NCBI GenBank assembly: GCA_036559665.1
Contig: DATBSS010000662.1
Coordinates: forward strand, 1-29,065
Direction of reading: 5' to 3'
DNA length: 29,065 bases
Origin: DASRBA01 sp036559665
GTDB lineage: Bacteria > Myxococcota > Myxococcia > Myxococcales > Myxococcaceae
A model generated the notes under the pieces. It was not told the DNA's origin, did not search any database, and saw nothing but the letters and a program-made list of their open reading frames with translations. This document shows positions 7,450-15,114 of the stretch, one piece after another (position 1 is the first letter of the stretch; the number at the start of each line of letters is the position of its first letter). Position numbers and translations under genes: made by a program.

Positions 7450-10400
7450 GCCCGAAGAGGCCACCGCCCTTCTTGGGCGGCGCATTCTTCCGCCGCATCT
7501 CGATCAGCCGCAGCTCCTGGTTGGCCTCCAGGTGCTTGGGGTTGGCCTTGACGGCCTCGCGGAAGTGGCGCTCGGCGCGGTCCATATCGCCCTCTACGCG
7601 GGCGATGACCCCCAGTTGGTAGTGGCCGCGGTCGCACAGCGGGTCGGTCCTGACCGCGTCGTTCATCATCTGCTTGGCGCGCGCGCCGTCCGCCTTGCGG
7701 GCCGGGTCCATGTAGATGGCCCACGCCTTGGCCGCCAGGTAGGTGGCGCGCGGGTCGAGGGCGTAGGCGCGGTCGTACTGCTCCTCGGCCGCCGCGAAGT
7801 CGCGCTTCTTGAAGAAGATCTCGCCCTTTTTGTAGATGTCTGCGGCCTCGGTGGCGACGCGGCCGCCGGGGGCGGGGGCGCCGGGCGAGGTGGAAGCGCG
7901 GCCGGGCGGCGGCTGCGCCAGGGCCTGCGACCTCAGCGTCATGAAGTACGAGGTGCGCTTGGCGTCGTCGTAGAGGACCTCGTAGGCCTCGCGGATCGCC
8001 TCGAAGACCGAGGTCATCCGGGGGGCCAGGTCGGACATCGAGGGCGGGAGCCGGTCCGGGTGGAAGACCTTGGCCAACCCCAGGAAGGCGTTCTTCACCT
8101 GTTCCTTGGAGGCGTCGCGGCCCAACCCGAGCACGCCGAAGTGGTCGGTGCCGCCGCCGCGGATCTGGCGGTAGCGGGCTTCGATCTGTTCCGCCAGGTG
8201 CTGCTCCTCGGGCGGGCGGGCACCGGAGGGCGCCGCGGGGGCGCTGGGCGAGGGGGTCGGTTCGGGGAGCGGCTGATAGGCCGGCGTCTGGCCGGACGGC
8301 CGCTGGCCGATGGGCGCGCCCAGGTTCTCCATCGCGCGGCGCAGCAGGCGCTGGCGCCTCAGCTTCGCTGCCTCTGCTGGATCGGATGGGTCGCCTGCCA
8401 CGAGCTCGTCCTCGCCCAGGAACTCCTCTAGCTCGGAGAGCTCCTGGTCGCTCCAAGTTTCATCGCTCGGGGCCGGGATGTCACCCGGGCTGAGGCTCGG
8501 GATGGGCGGCGGCAGCGGGCCGGAGGGGACGGGCTCGATCTCGGCCTCGACCATGGCCTCGGGCGGGAGCTCCTGCTGGGGCTGACCGGTGGCCTGCCGC
8601 ACCGCGGGCTCGGTGAGGCCGACGATGTTCTCCAGGTGCGCGTCCACCTGCTTGAGGGCCTCTTCGAAGGAGGAGCTCAGCTGGTCCTGGCTGCCCTGCT
8701 CGAAGCTGACGATGCGCCAGAGGTCGGCCTCGGGCTGGCGAGCGGGCGGGGTCGGGGTAGGCGCAGGGCCGACCTCTCCCGGCGAATTGATGGTCCAGAT
8801 CTTCTCCGCGGGCGCGGCGGTGATCGGTTGCCAGGGGAAGACGGGGGCGTTCGGATCGGTCGCGGACTCGTTGGACGACCCGATCGGCTCCAGCTGCTGC
8901 AGGGATGGACGCTGCGGGGTGAGGCTGACCTCCAACGGCGTCAGCTCGATGGTCGCCTCGTCGAGGGGGCCTGGCTGAGGGGGAGGCTCGGGGAGGGGCG
9001 CGTTCGGCGGCACCTCCTCCATGGGGAGCCACGCCGCCGGGGGGTTCTCCGGGAAGTGGGTGTCCCAGCCCGGCTCCGTCGCGGCGAGGGGTTCGGTGGG
9101 CTGGATGGCGGGAAGTGGCTCGATGGGCGCGGGCGGTTCGGCCGGCGCGCCGGCCCACTCGGGGACCGCGGACCAGGCGGGCGAGTCCTGGAGCCAGGCG
9201 TCGTCCTCCGGCGCCGCCGAACGCAGGAGGGCGTCCTGGACGTCGCGGAGCACGTCCTGCTGAGCGCGGGCGCGGGCCTCGCGCATCGCCTGCTCTTCGT
9301 CCTCGTGGGACGCCAGTTCCAGCAGGGGCTGGGGCACCGCGACGGGCTCGATCTGGGTGGAGCCGAAGACGATGGGATCCGGCTCGGCGGCAGGGGTGGG
9401 CGCGGGCGCTTCCTCCTCGGGGAAAGCGACGCGGACCCGGTCCGTGTCCGAGGAGGTGAAGTGGCCGGAGACGGTCGGCGGGAGACCGGGGTCGGTCTTG
9501 AGGCCGGGGTCGGTCTTGAGGCCGGGGTCGGTCTTGGAGCCCCAGTCGCCCTCCTCGGGGCCCGATTCCAGGTCGGGTAGCGAGCCCAGGTCGGGCAGGA
9601 AGCTGGCGGGGGTCGCCGGCGCGGCGAGGAGGGGACTGGCCGGCGTCGCCGGCGAGACCTCCGCAGCGGTGATCAGCGGGAGCGGCGTGAGCGGCTGCGG
9701 GGGTGGAGGGACGTCCGGAGCGCCCAGGGATTCGGCGGCCAGGCGCATCGCCTCGGCGAGGCGCGCGGCGTCCTCGGTGAGGTCCCGGTGGCGGGCGGCG
9801 TCATCCTCGGCAGGCTGCTGCTCGGCGGGCTGGGACCAGGTGGACTGTGGATCGGGAGTGAACCACTGCGCTTCCAGCGATTGCTGCTCCTCCGCGCGAC
9901 GCTGCTCGGCGGCGGCCCACTGCGCCTCGGCGAGGCGCTGCTGCTCCGCCTGGTGGGACTCCTCCTCGCGCCTGGCTTCGGCCAGCCGTTCCTCTTCGAC
10001 CCACTTCTCTTCAGCGAGGCGGGCGGCCGCCGCGAGGCGCTGCTGCTCGGCGAGGTACTGCTCCTGGGCGATGCGCGCGTCGTCGGCGAGCCGCTGGGTC
10101 TTGGCGGCGCCCGGTTCCTCGGCGAGGTGCGCCACTTCCTCCTGCTGCTGGTCCTCCGAGAACCACGCCTCTTCCAGGTGCCGCTGGTCGGTGAGTCGTG
10201 CTGCGTCCGCCCGCCGGGCCTGTTCGGTGAGCCCCGCGGCCTCTGCTTGACGCGCCTCCTCGGCGAGCCGCGCCTCCTCCTGCTGCCTCTCCTCGGCGAG
10301 TCGCGCCTCCTCGGCCAGTCGCGCTTCTTCCGCGAGCCGCGCGGCCTCCGCCTGACGCGCTTCCTCGGCGAACCGGGCCTCCTCGGCCAGCCGCGCCTCC

Positions 10401-11965
10401 TCCTGCCGCCTCTCTTCCGCGAGTCGCGCCTCCTCGACCAGTCGCGCTTCTTCCGCGAGCCTCGCCGCCTCCGCCTGACGGGCCTCCTCGGCGAGCCGCT
10501 CTTCCTCCTGCCGCCTCTCCTCCGCGAGCCGGGCCTCCTCGGCCAGCCGCGCTTCTTCCGCGAACCGCGCGGCCTCCGCCTGACGTGCCTCCTCGGCGAA
10601 CCGCTCTTCCTCCTGCCGCCTCTCCTCCGCGAGCCGGGCCTCCTCGGCCAGTCGCGCTTCTTCCGCGAGCCTCGCCGCCTCCGCCTGACGTGCCTCCTCG
10701 GCGAACCGCTCTTCCTCTTGCCGCCTCTCCTCCGCGAGTCGGGCCTCCTCGGCCAGTCGCGCTTCTTCCGCGAGCTTCGCGGCCTCTGCCTGACGCGCTT
10801 CCTCGGCGAGGCGCTCTTCCTCTCGCTGCCTCTCCTCTGCGAGACGTGCCTCCTCGGCCAGCCGCGCCTCTTCCGCGCGCCGTTCCTCCTCCCGCCGCTT
10901 CTCTTCGGCGAGTCGTGCCTCTTCCGCGCGCTGCTCCTCGGCGAGCCGCGCCTCCTCCGCGAGCCGTTCTTCCTCCCGCCGCTTCTCTTCGGCGAGTCGT
11001 GCCTCTTCCGCGCGCCGCTCCTCAGCGAGCCGCTCCTCTTCCCGTCGCCTCTCCTCGGCGAGCCGCGCTTCCTCCGCCTTCCGCGCCTCTTCAGCGCGCC
11101 GCTTCTCTTCGACGATCCGCTCCTCTTCCGCGATCCGTCGCTCCTCGGCGAGCCGCGCCTCCTCCGCCAACTGCGCGGCCTCGGCGGCGCGCTCCTGCTC
11201 CTCCTTCAACCGGCGCGCCGCCTCTTCCCGTACGGCCTCCTCCTGGAACCACGCCATCGCCTCTTCCGCCTGCCGCTTCTCCTCCGCCTTCCTCGCCTCC
11301 TCGATCCGCCTCGCCTCGGCCAGGCGCTCCGCCTCGCGGCGGCGCCACTCCTCCCCCTCCACCCGCTCCAGCTTCCCGGACCGATCGAGGACCCGCAGCA
11401 GCGCCGCCTGCGCCGGGGTGAGCCCGCTGAGCGGCGCGAGCTCCCGCATCCTCAGCAGGAGCTCCCGCTCACCCTCGTCCTGGAGCCAGCCCTCGCACGC
11501 CGCCACATCCGCGCACCGGAAGACCGCATCCCCCAGCTCCGAACCACCCGCCTCGAACGCCGCCCGCACCACCCTCATCCCGGGCAGCGGCTCGAACGCC
11601 GGCTCGACCGCGGTCTCCTTGAAGCTCGCTTCGCTGGCCAGCTCCGCCACGCTCCGCACGTTGGAGAGCAGGTGCAGCTCGCGCGCGGTGCCGGTGGAAG
11701 TCCCCAGCTCGTGCAGGTCCTCCTCGCCCAGCTTCCCCGCGTCCCCGCGCGCCCAAAGCGCGTCCAGGATCCCCAGGTCGATCCGGCGGCCACCGAGGAG
11801 CGACTGCGCCATCCCCTGGTACCCGAACGTCACCTCCGCGGCGACCAGGTCCCCGTCCCGGAACCCGAGCACGGAGACCCGCCCGCCGGCGCGCATCCGG
11901 ACCTCGCCGGTGGCGCGTGCCTGGTGGGCCTTGAAGACGGCTTCTGCGGCGGGGGAAACGGACAT
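7445..11965 (-). CDS. Giant PATAN / charged-helix / J-domain / TPR protein
   Basis: The protein has 1506 residues. An N-terminal PATAN (DUF4388)-like domain fills about residues 1-80. Residues of about 207-700 are almost wholly Glu/Ala/Arg/Leu in EEARLAEE-type units, which predicts a long single alpha-helix or coiled coil. A Pro/acid-rich linker follows, including three GLKTDP units. A J domain lies at about 1280-1345 with an intact HPD at 1302-1304, so it can in principle stimulate an Hsp70 ATPase. TPR repeats fill the last 135 residues. The ATG at 11965 has GGAAGG just upstream. It lies 40 bases after trmL on the same strand. No signal peptide or membrane helix is seen. The layout suggests a cytoplasmic scaffold that recruits DnaK; this is inference. 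Confidence 0.9.
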   Translation of the reverse strand: MSVSPAAEAVFKAHQARATGEVRMRAGGRVSVLGFRDGDLVAAEVTFGYQGMAQSLLGGRRIDLGILDALWARGDAGKLGEEDLHELGTSTGTARELHLLSNVRSVAELASEASFKETAVEPAFEPLPGMRVVRAAFEAGGSELGDAVFRCADVAACEGWLQDEGERELLLRMRELAPLSGLTPAQAALLRVLDRSGKLERVEGEEWRRREAERLAEARRIEEARKAEEKRQAEEAMAWFQEEAVREEAARRLKEEQERAAEAAQLAEEARLAEERRIAEEERIVEEKRRAEEARKAEEARLAEERRREEERLAEERRAEEARLAEEKRREEERLAEEARLAEEQRAEEARLAEEKRREEERRAEEARLAEEARLAEERQREEERLAEEARQAEAAKLAEEARLAEEARLAEERRQEEERFAEEARQAEAARLAEEARLAEEARLAEERRQEEERFAEEARQAEAARFAEEARLAEEARLAEERRQEEERLAEEARQAEAARLAEEARLVEEARLAEERRQEEARLAEEARFAEEARQAEAARLAEEARLAEEARLAEERQQEEARLAEEARQAEAAGLTEQARRADAARLTDQRHLEEAWFSEDQQQEEVAHLAEEPGAAKTQRLADDARIAQEQYLAEQQRLAAAARLAEEKWVEEERLAEARREEESHQAEQQRLAEAQWAAAEQRRAEEQQSLEAQWFTPDPQSTWSQPAEQQPAEDDAARHRDLTEDAARLAEAMRLAAESLGAPDVPPPPQPLTPLPLITAAEVSPATPASPLLAAPATPASFLPDLGSLPDLESGPEEGDWGSKTDPGLKTDPGLKTDPGLPPTVSGHFTSSDTDRVRVAFPEEEAPAPTPAAEPDPIVFGSTQIEPVAVPQPLLELASHEDEEQAMREARARAQQDVLRDVQDALLRSAAPEDDAWLQDSPAWSAVPEWAGAPAEPPAPIEPLPAIQPTEPLAATEPGWDTHFPENPPAAWLPMEEVPPNAPLPEPPPQPGPLDEATIELTPLEVSLTPQRPSLQQLEPIGSSNESATDPNAPVFPWQPITAAPAEKIWTINSPGEVGPAPTPTPPARQPEADLWRIVSFEQGSQDQLSSSFEEALKQVDAHLENIVGLTEPAVRQATGQPQQELPPEAMVEAEIEPVPSGPLPPPIPSLSPGDIPAPSDETWSDQELSELEEFLGEDELVAGDPSDPAEAAKLRRQRLLRRAMENLGAPIGQRPSGQTPAYQPLPEPTPSPSAPAAPSGARPPEEQHLAEQIEARYRQIRGGGTDHFGVLGLGRDASKEQVKNAFLGLAKVFHPDRLPPSMSDLAPRMTSVFEAIREAYEVLYDDAKRTSYFMTLRSQALAQPPPGRASTSPGAPAPGGRVATEAADIYKKGEIFFKKRDFAAAEEQYDRAYALDPRATYLAAKAWAIYMDPARKADGARAKQMMNDAVRTDPLCDRGHYQLGVIARVEGDMDRAERHFREAVKANPKHLEANQELRLIEMRRKNAPPKKGGGLFGR
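9486..9536 (-). repeat. 18-bp tandem repeat, almost three copies
   Basis: Identical 18-base units begin at 9491, 9509 and 9527 and code repeated GLKTDP in the linker of the giant J-domain protein. The copies are exact, which indicates recent slippage. Confidence 0.85.
10230..10810 (-). repeat. 105-bp tandem repeats in the charged-helix region
   Basis: The landmark cctcygcytga begins at about 10240, 10345, 10468, 10573, 10678 and 10783. Spacing is 105 bases (35 residues), with one 123-base step that adds a 6-residue LAEEAR-type unit. Inside each repeat are smaller 6-residue units. Length change by 18 or 105 bases keeps the frame and helix register, so the helix can lengthen or shorten between strains. 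Confidence 0.9.
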
Positions 11966-12005
11966 GGGCCTTCCAAGTCTACCCCCAGCCCATGGGAGGA
12001 CGAGT

Positions 12006-12482
12006 TCACCCCAAGGATCCGATCTGTCGGAGGGCCTCGTACGTGGCGATCCCCACCGCCGTGGAGAGGTTCAAGCTCCGCCGCTGGGGAAGCATGGGGA
12101 CACAGAGGGCTTGCCCGCTACCTCCCTGTAGCACCTCCTCCGGCAGCCCGGTGGTCTCGGACCCGAAGACCAGGTGATCCCCCTGTTCGAACCGCGCCGC
12201 GTACAGGGACGCCTCCGCGCGGGCGGTGAAGAGGAACCGCCGCGCCGCGGGGAAGGCCGCCAGGTACGCGCCCCAGTCCCCATGGAGGGACAGGAACACC
12301 TCCGGCCAGTAATCCAGCCCCGCCCGCTTCAGCCACCGGTCCTCGATGGAGAACCCGAGCGGCTCCACCAGCACCAGCTTGCACCCGGTCACCGCGCACA
12401 GCCGGGCCACGTTCCCGGTGTTGGGCGGGATGCGGGGCGAGACCAGCACCACGTGCAGCGGGCTCTGGAGGGGCTTCAGCAT
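12006..12482 (-). CDS. trmL: tRNA (cytidine34-2'-O)-methyltransferase TrmL
   Basis: A minimal SPOUT methyltransferase of 158 residues, the usual TrmL length. TrmL methylates the 2'-O of the wobble base in leucine tRNAs. The knot motifs are clear: PPNTGNVARLC near the N-terminus, FGSETTGLP in the middle and RSLNLSTAVGIA near the C-terminus. The ATG at 12482 was chosen because it begins the conserved LHVVLVSPRIPPN strand. An open frame runs on upstream to 13781, but that part is antisense to the DUF192 gene. Only 15 bases separate this start from the divergent DUF192 start. The giant J-domain gene follows 40 bases downstream. Confidence 0.92.
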   Translation of the reverse strand: MLKPLQSPLHVVLVSPRIPPNTGNVARLCAVTGCKLVLVEPLGFSIEDRWLKRAGLDYWPEVFLSLHGDWGAYLAAFPAARRFLFTARAEASLYAARFEQGDHLVFGSETTGLPEEVLQGGSGQALCVPMLPQRRSLNLSTAVGIATYEALRQIGSLG

Positions 12483-12497
12483 AGACTGCGCGCCGCG

Positions 12498-12878
12498 ATG
12501 CTCCGGGTGGTGAACGCGAGCCGAGGCACTGTACTGGCGGACCGGGCCGGGTGGGCGCGCTCGTTCGCCGCGCGCCTCAAGGGCCTCCTGGGGCGTTCGT
12601 CGCTGGCGCCCGGCGAAGGCCTGCTCATCGAGCCCTGCGACGGCATCCACATGTTCTTCATGCGCTTCGCCATCGACGCGGTCTTCATGGACGCCGAGCG
12701 GCGCGTGGTCCGGCTCTTCCCCCGGCTGCCGCCCTGGTCGGCCACTCCCAGGGTGAGGGGCGCGCGGTCGGTGCTGGAGCTCCCAGCGGGCGCCGGAGAG
12801 GCGACCGGCACCCTCCCCGGCGACCTGCTCCGGGTCGAGACCGTGGAGGCCCAGACGCCGGGCCAGGTTCCGGCCTAG
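12498..12878 (+). CDS. DUF192 family protein
   Basis: A 126-residue member of DUF192. The family core is visible: LKGLLGRSSLAPGEGLLIEPCDGIH, then MFFMRFAIDAVFMD, then the VLELPAG and GDLLRVE ends. Many relatives carry a secretion signal; this one has none, so it is probably cytoplasmic. Function is unknown for the family. Its start is 15 bases from the divergent trmL start, with no Shine-Dalgarno. A TAGACT box 10 bases upstream of the ATG could give a nearly leaderless message. The stop overlaps the stop of the Hsp70 remnant by 2 bases, tail to tail. A second copy of its C-terminus survives at 14968-15030. Confidence 0.85.
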   Translation: MLRVVNASRGTVLADRAGWARSFAARLKGLLGRSSLAPGEGLLIEPCDGIHMFFMRFAIDAVFMDAERRVVRLFPRLPPWSATPRVRGARSVLELPAGAGEATGTLPGDLLRVETVEAQTPGQVPA

Positions 12879-13172
12879 CCCCTGCGGTGCGAGGCGATGA
12901 GCCCCGCGAGCGCCTGCCGCGCGTCCTCGATGGTGGCCGGCTCCTGGGTGTTGAGCGCCGCGCGGAACCGGGCCAACAGGTCGGAGAGGTGCTCGCGGGC
13001 CGCCCCGGCCAGCTCGACGTACAGCGCACCCGTCCGCGGCGATGCTGACCGCGCTCGGCGTCAGCAACTCGCCGATGGCGTTGGGGAGGACCGTGGGAGC
13101 GCCGTCGCGCAGGACGGCGACGAGCGAGAAGGTCGTGCCCAGATCGATGCCCACGATGGGGGGACGGCTCAT
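12875..13172 (-). pseudogene. Hsp70 (DnaK-family) gene reduced to its two ends
   Basis: From the ATG at 13172 the frame codes an unmistakable Hsp70 N-terminus: GIDLGTTFSLVAVL, then VLPNAIGELLTPSAVS and AADG, ending at about residue 48. At about 13028 the frame shifts by one base. The new frame codes a C-terminal helical tail, ALYVELAGAAREHLSDLLAR and on to SHRRG, stopping at 12875. The whole middle of the protein, normally several hundred residues with the nucleotide and substrate domains, is missing. The ATGA start overlaps the stop of the upstream J-domain gene, the classic coupling of a J protein and its Hsp70. The deletion with frameshift makes function very unlikely. Confidence 0.83.
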
Positions 13173-14923
13173 CGGGGCTCTCCTCGGGTTTCGCTGGGGC
13201 AGGCGGCGGAGCGGGCGGCGCGCAGGAGCTCCAGGCCATTCGCGGAGCGCCTGCCGGAGGGTCCATCCGCCTGCGCCTCGAGTTGATCCAGCAGGAACCG
13301 GGCACCCTCGCAGTCGTTGGACTCGAGGGCCCGCGCCACCTGTGTCGCCAGCCGGCAGTCTCGCACCGAGCTCGCCGAGCACACGTCGATGCACAGCGCA
13401 TCGACGCCCTGCTGGGCCGTGGGGCCATGCCCGGAGTGGGCGATCGCCCAGGCCGCCCAGAGGAGCACGGCCCCAGCGAGCGCGCCGAGGACCACCTGAT
13501 CCGGCATCCAGCGGCGTCCATCCGACACCCAGCGCAGGAAGCGCTCGACCGCGGAACGCGGGCCTCCGGAGGTGGAGCTCTGGACGAAGAGCGGCGGGCT
13601 CGGCTTCTCGGCGTCGGTCGAAGCCTGGGGTGGAGCCTCCGCGGACGCCGGGGCTTCTGCAGGTGGCGCAGGCGCCTCCGCCGGCGCGGGGGCCTCCTCT
13701 TCTTCTTCGGCCCACCCGGTCTGGAGCGGGCCCGCGTATTCCTCGAAGAGCGCGGGCGCGTGGAGCGCCAGCATCTGCCACGCCCGGTGAGCCTCCCTGG
13801 GATGGCTGGAGGCGAAGGCCCGGAGCTCCTGGTCGGCGTTCCGGGGATCGTCCACCGCGCGCGCGATCATGCTCCTCACCTCCCTCGGAAATTCGGCGGG
13901 TTCGAGCTGCGCCAGGTCATGCGCCCACGTCCACCGGCGCCGGAGCGGTTCGTCATCGAATGGCCACCGCCCCGTCCTGCCGAGCCACTTGCGGAACGTG
14001 TCCAGCAGCTCCCTCGCTTCGGCACCCCACCCCTCCGAGTTCAGGGCGAGGAGGAGGTCCAGGATGCGGGCGGGCTCGAAGGGGAGGATGAGCGGGTTGA
14101 CCTTCTCCTCCTGCAGCAGCGCGCCGACCATCATGGCTGCCAGCCGGAAGCTCCCCTCGCTGATGCGTTGCTGCGCGAGCTTCCAGCAGAAGTCCCTGCC
14201 TGACTCGGGCGCGAGCTGGTCCCAAAAAAGCGCGTGAAGGGTGGGCGCGCCGCGGGCCAGATCGGCGAGCACGGCCCGCGCGGCGGCCGGATCGGCGAGG
14301 GCAAGCTTGCACAGGGCCCACTGCGTTTGGGAGGGGTCGTCCGCCCTCACGGACTCGACCATCAAGCGGCGCATCGCATGCGGCGTGCGCAGCGGGTCGA
14401 TCCGGGTGAGCTCGCCGCAGACCCGCCACTGGAGCTCCGACCCGCGCTCCGGCTTGCGCCCGGCCTGTTCCATCCAGTGGGCGACCGCGCGGAAGAGCTG
14501 GCCGGCGTCCTCCGAGAACCCCTCGGCGTGCAGGTCGAGCAGCAGCTCCAGGAGCTGCCGGGGCGGCACCTCCAGCCTCAGCGCCTCGGCTTCGCCCAGC
14601 AAGCGCCGCACTGCGCGGGCCGCCGGCTGGAGCTCGCCCCGGCGCCGGGCGCTCCAGGCTTCGCCCCAGCTCTCCTGGAAGCCGCCGTCATCCGGGGCCG
14701 GCTCCTGCTTCGCGGGCTGGAGGCGCTCGGGCTCGGGCAGCGCGGCCTCCGGCGAGCGGGCCTGCCGGGTGACCAGTTCGAAGGCCTCCCGCAGGCGAAG
14801 GAACCCGGCCTTGTCCCGTTCGGGGTGGTACTTCTTCAGGAGGCGCAGGTAGGCGCGCTTGATTGCGTCCTCGCTGGCGGAGGGATCAAGCCCGAGGAGC
14901 TCAATCGCTTCAGCCAGGGTCAC
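13169..14923 (-). CDS. Membrane J-domain-like protein paired with the Hsp70 remnant
   Basis: The protein has 584 residues from a GTG. Residues 1-50 are a J domain in which the catalytic tripeptide reads HPE (33-35) instead of HPD, followed by ERDKAGFLRLREAFEL, as in a J-like subfamily that sits beside dedicated Hsp70s. Residues of about 80-390 are helical, TPR-like. A Pro/Ala/Glu-rich linker follows, then one membrane helix at about 476-496 (VVLGALAGAVLLWAAW). The last 88 residues carry several Cys (LCIDVCSASSVRDC) and would be periplasmic if the N-terminus is inside. The stop overlaps the Hsp70 remnant start by 4 bases. Its Hsp70 partner is broken, so this gene may now be functionless or may use another Hsp70. 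Confidence 0.85.
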   Translation of the reverse strand: MTLAEAIELLGLDPSASEDAIKRAYLRLLKKYHPERDKAGFLRLREAFELVTRQARSPEAALPEPERLQPAKQEPAPDDGGFQESWGEAWSARRRGELQPAARAVRRLLGEAEALRLEVPPRQLLELLLDLHAEGFSEDAGQLFRAVAHWMEQAGRKPERGSELQWRVCGELTRIDPLRTPHAMRRLMVESVRADDPSQTQWALCKLALADPAAARAVLADLARGAPTLHALFWDQLAPESGRDFCWKLAQQRISEGSFRLAAMMVGALLQEEKVNPLILPFEPARILDLLLALNSEGWGAEARELLDTFRKWLGRTGRWPFDDEPLRRRWTWAHDLAQLEPAEFPREVRSMIARAVDDPRNADQELRAFASSHPREAHRAWQMLALHAPALFEEYAGPLQTGWAEEEEEAPAPAEAPAPPAEAPASAEAPPQASTDAEKPSPPLFVQSSTSGGPRSAVERFLRWVSDGRRWMPDQVVLGALAGAVLLWAAWAIAHSGHGPTAQQGVDALCIDVCSASSVRDCRLATQVARALESNDCEGARFLLDQLEAQADGPSGRRSANGLELLRAARSAACPSETRGEPR

Positions 14924-14967
14924 GCGCTTGGAGTCCCCCTCGTTCTGGGGGATCCTGGCAGACCAGG

Positions 14968-15030
14968 GACGTGGCCGGAAGCACCACCGGCCGGCGGCTG
15001 GGCGACCTGCTCCGGGTCGAGGAGGCCTGA
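14968..15030 (+). pseudogene. Remnant of a second DUF192 C-terminus
   Basis: In the gap between the J-domain gene and the phosphatase, one frame ending at the TGA at 15028 codes AGSTTGRRLGDLLRVEEA. This aligns without gaps to the DUF192 end TGTLPGDLLRVE. The 21 bases at 15001-15021 are identical to 12819-12839, in direct orientation. The front of the gene is absent; the J-domain gene start takes its place. A chance match through shared codon bias over seven residues is possible but unlikely at the matching end of a family motif. Confidence 0.6.
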
Positions 15031-15042
15031 CGCTTTCTCGCT

Positions 15043-15071
15043 TTGACCCATTCCCCCGTGGTTTTGTTACT
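15043..15071 (+). promoter_or_regulatory. Possible promoter for the PP2C gene
   Basis: TTGACC (15043-15048), a 17-base spacer and GTTACT (15066-15071) fit a housekeeping promoter, with a weak -10. The predicted leader is about 37 bases and carries a weak purine-rich ribosome site (GTGAGAG) before the ATG at 15115. Confidence 0.4.
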
Positions 15072-15114
15072 GTTCCCCGCCGCGCTGGGTACCCCCAACC
15101 GAAGAAAGTGAGAG

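Noticed and set aside
9788..12229. Plus-strand Leu/Arg-rich frame of 813 residues that resembles a leucine-rich repeat protein
   Set aside because: It is the antisense of the charged-helix repeats. The opposite strand has PATAN, J and TPR domains in one frame.
12483..13172. Minus-strand open frame joining the Hsp70 start to trmL
   Set aside because: The joining part is antisense to DUF192 and codes no known fold. The Hsp70 tail is in another frame, so this is not a real fusion.
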